Below are positions 17,150 through 17,277 of a stretch of DNA of 17,277 nucleotides, in pieces; position 1 is the first letter of the stretch, and each line of letters starts with the position of its first letter. The translations under genes were made by a program, and so were the position numbers. Origin of the DNA: Stephanodiscus triporus (lineage: Eukaryota; Bacillariophyta; Thalassiosirophyceae; Thalassiosirales; Thalassiosiraceae); contig JALLAZ010000344.1 of NCBI GenBank assembly GCA_036939755.1, positions 1 through 17,277 of the forward strand, in the 5' to 3' direction. Under the pieces are notes generated by a model. It searched no databases. It was not told the DNA's origin and worked only from the letters and a program-made list of their open reading frames with translations.

Positions 17150-17277
17150 GATGATAAAACACTCAGCCTGTTGTTGCCTGGGCTCTGTGTGTTTTTACTC
17201 TCGGCCTCTTTCTGTCACAATTGCACTAACAATCTAAGGAAGGTAGTACGATAGTGAAAGAGAGTGGCTAGTTTACC

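Overview
This is a eukaryotic nuclear window, most likely from a diatom or a close photosynthetic stramenopile. The RecA gene carries a signal-peptide-like N-terminus ending in an AVAF/VP motif, the diatom type of bipartite plastid presequence. Genes are interrupted by short GT-AG introns, and the mobile-element debris is Ty1/copia-like, of a type I associate with algal genomes. Composition is uneven: about 690-1730 and 3520-7120 are GC-rich and full of GAC/GTC triplets (Asp, Ser and Thr tracts), while the rest is balanced or AT-rich.

Layout. 1-683: no gene, with a degenerate 15-bp tandem repeat. 684-1731 (-): an Asp/Ser-rich protein of unknown function without a visible start codon; a compact cluster of GGTAA/TTACC repeats lies just upstream. 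1746-3529: no supportable gene. 3530-5166 (-): plastid-type RecA in two exons. 5422-7122 (+): an Elongator subunit 6 (ELP6)-like protein, divergent from RecA across about 255 bp. 7304-7594 (-): a small single-span membrane protein. 8036-9391 (+): a Ser/Asp-rich unknown protein. 9618-11660 (-): a two-exon mannitol/fructuronate dehydrogenase-family enzyme, crossed by two assembly joins. 12045-12578 (+): a probable organelle-targeted membrane protein. 12579-15942: a decayed transposon zone on the minus strand, with a copia pol remnant (15942-14408), LTR- and leader-like DNA, a tiny two-span membrane ORF, a gag-like fragment and a palindromic MITE-like element. 15952-17149 (-): a two-exon unknown protein whose stop codon abuts the pol remnant.

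No operon or linked pathway is evident. RecA (plastid DNA repair and recombination), ELP6-like (tRNA wobble-uridine modification) and the polyol/uronate dehydrogenase (carbon metabolism) look like independent housekeeping genes. The most consequential observation is technical: twice, a 72-bp exact duplication flanks a single N. The copies look like unmerged contig overlaps. Collapsing them restores a clean frame for the dehydrogenase and suggests that its segment is one branch of an assembly-graph bubble. I see no convincing new multi-gene system. The most unusual DNA is a run of seven perfect stem-loops at the 3' end of the copia remnant and the transposon debris around it.
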